Source: DATDAW01 sp036524675 (GTDB taxonomy: Bacteria > Verrucomicrobiota > Verrucomicrobiia > Chthoniobacterales > DASVRZ01). From it: 35,465 nt of DNA. The position numbers and the translations under genes are program-made. Numbering within the stretch: the stretch's first letter is position 1; each line of letters opens with the position of its first letter. Shown piece by piece: positions 35,122 through 35,465 of this stretch. The stretch lies in contig DATDBU010000049.1 in assembly GCA_036524675.1 (NCBI GenBank), positions 1 to 35,465 on the forward strand. Reading direction: 5' to 3'. The notes beneath the pieces are model-generated. The model was not told the DNA's origin, did not search any database, and worked only from the letters and a program-made list of their open reading frames with translations.

Positions 35122-35465
35122 ATGAAAGCAAAATACGGGTTGCTTGTATTGTTTAGCTGTTCGCTCATATACCCAGAAGGTTCGTCCCGCTCGGAAATAC
35201 TTGAGAATAAAGGGACGTGGGTAGTGGATTGGTCTTCCTTGGAGGAGATCCCTCATTCCACGACAAATTTGGAAGTGAATGGAATAGTGTATGGAAAAAA
35301 AGCGCTTCCATATACACTCCGGGTCGACTTGCACAATTGGAAACCTGACAAACAAACCGCGCAGGCTGAAAGTAATATATTCGGAAAAGACAGAAGAGGT
35401 AAGGGGGGCACTAATTTTGAATTAGCTAACATTGTACTCACCGTCTCTGATCAGCGAATGGCTGT
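35122..35465 (+). CDS. Partial gene for an exported protein of unknown function
   Basis: An open frame starts at the ATG at 35122 and stays open to the right edge (114 complete codons). It begins MKAKYGLLVLFSCSLIYPEG, which looks like a signal peptide, followed by polar sequence (EILENKGTWVVDWSSLEEIP). The base composition is visibly more AT-rich than the rest of the window, with many AAA, AAT and ATA codons, so it may be a transferred gene. No family is recognised. The ribosome binding site is weak. Confidence 0.55.
   Translation, partial: MKAKYGLLVLFSCSLIYPEGSSRSEILENKGTWVVDWSSLEEIPHSTTNLEVNGIVYGKKALPYTLRVDLHNWKPDKQTAQAESNIFGKDRRGKGGTNFELANIVLTVSDQRMA

Overview
The window looks like a chromosomal segment of a soil or freshwater bacterium of the Verrucomicrobiota or a close relative. 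This is inferred from three things: the gene order of the type II secretion cluster, the exosortase/EpsI pair, and short direct-repeat families at gene edges that resemble those I associate with such genomes. No rRNA, tRNA, CRISPR array, phage or insertion sequence was recognised. Almost everything lies on the minus strand in long, tightly packed operons.

Left part (1-14.5 kb). A sugar isomerase-like gene runs off the left edge. Next come two tandem PilT-type retraction ATPases, divergent from an HTH/metallo-beta-lactamase fusion. A chaperone operon follows, read right to left: a 54-residue ORF, grpE, cbpA, a decayed thioredoxin and cbpM, all with overlapping start and stop codons. A gap of about 670 bases precedes a plus-strand molybdopterin oxidoreductase of the formate dehydrogenase type with its DUF1641 partner. 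Opposite them is a minus-strand set: a DyP peroxidase with an encapsulin cargo-loading tail, the encapsulin shell, cardiolipin synthase and a coiled-coil protein. This is an encapsulin nanocompartment locus.

Middle (14.5-26.1 kb). A GH63/MGH1-like glycosidase is followed by a type II secretion cluster. Read right to left it holds a secreted protein of unknown function, gspG, H, I, J, K, a GspL-like gene, a GspM/PilO-like gene, a gene in the GspC position and the secretin gspD. The assembly ATPase (GspE), the platform protein (GspF) and the prepilin peptidase are absent from the window.

Right part (26.1-35.5 kb). The same strand continues with RNase III, a 501-residue conserved protein of unknown function, two GT39-like membrane glycosyltransferases, a YbgC-type thioesterase, EpsI and an exosortase. 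These suggest surface polysaccharide or glycoprotein assembly coupled to protein sorting. Divergent from them are an HD-domain nucleotidase-like gene and an overlapping AlkZ-related gene, then an AT-richer partial gene for an exported protein at the right edge.

The most unusual points are the encapsulin locus, where the cargo-tag codons also carry the shell gene's ribosome binding site; the thioredoxin remnant kept open by two opposite frameshifts; and short repeats that appear to have lengthened the leader peptides of pseudopilins.
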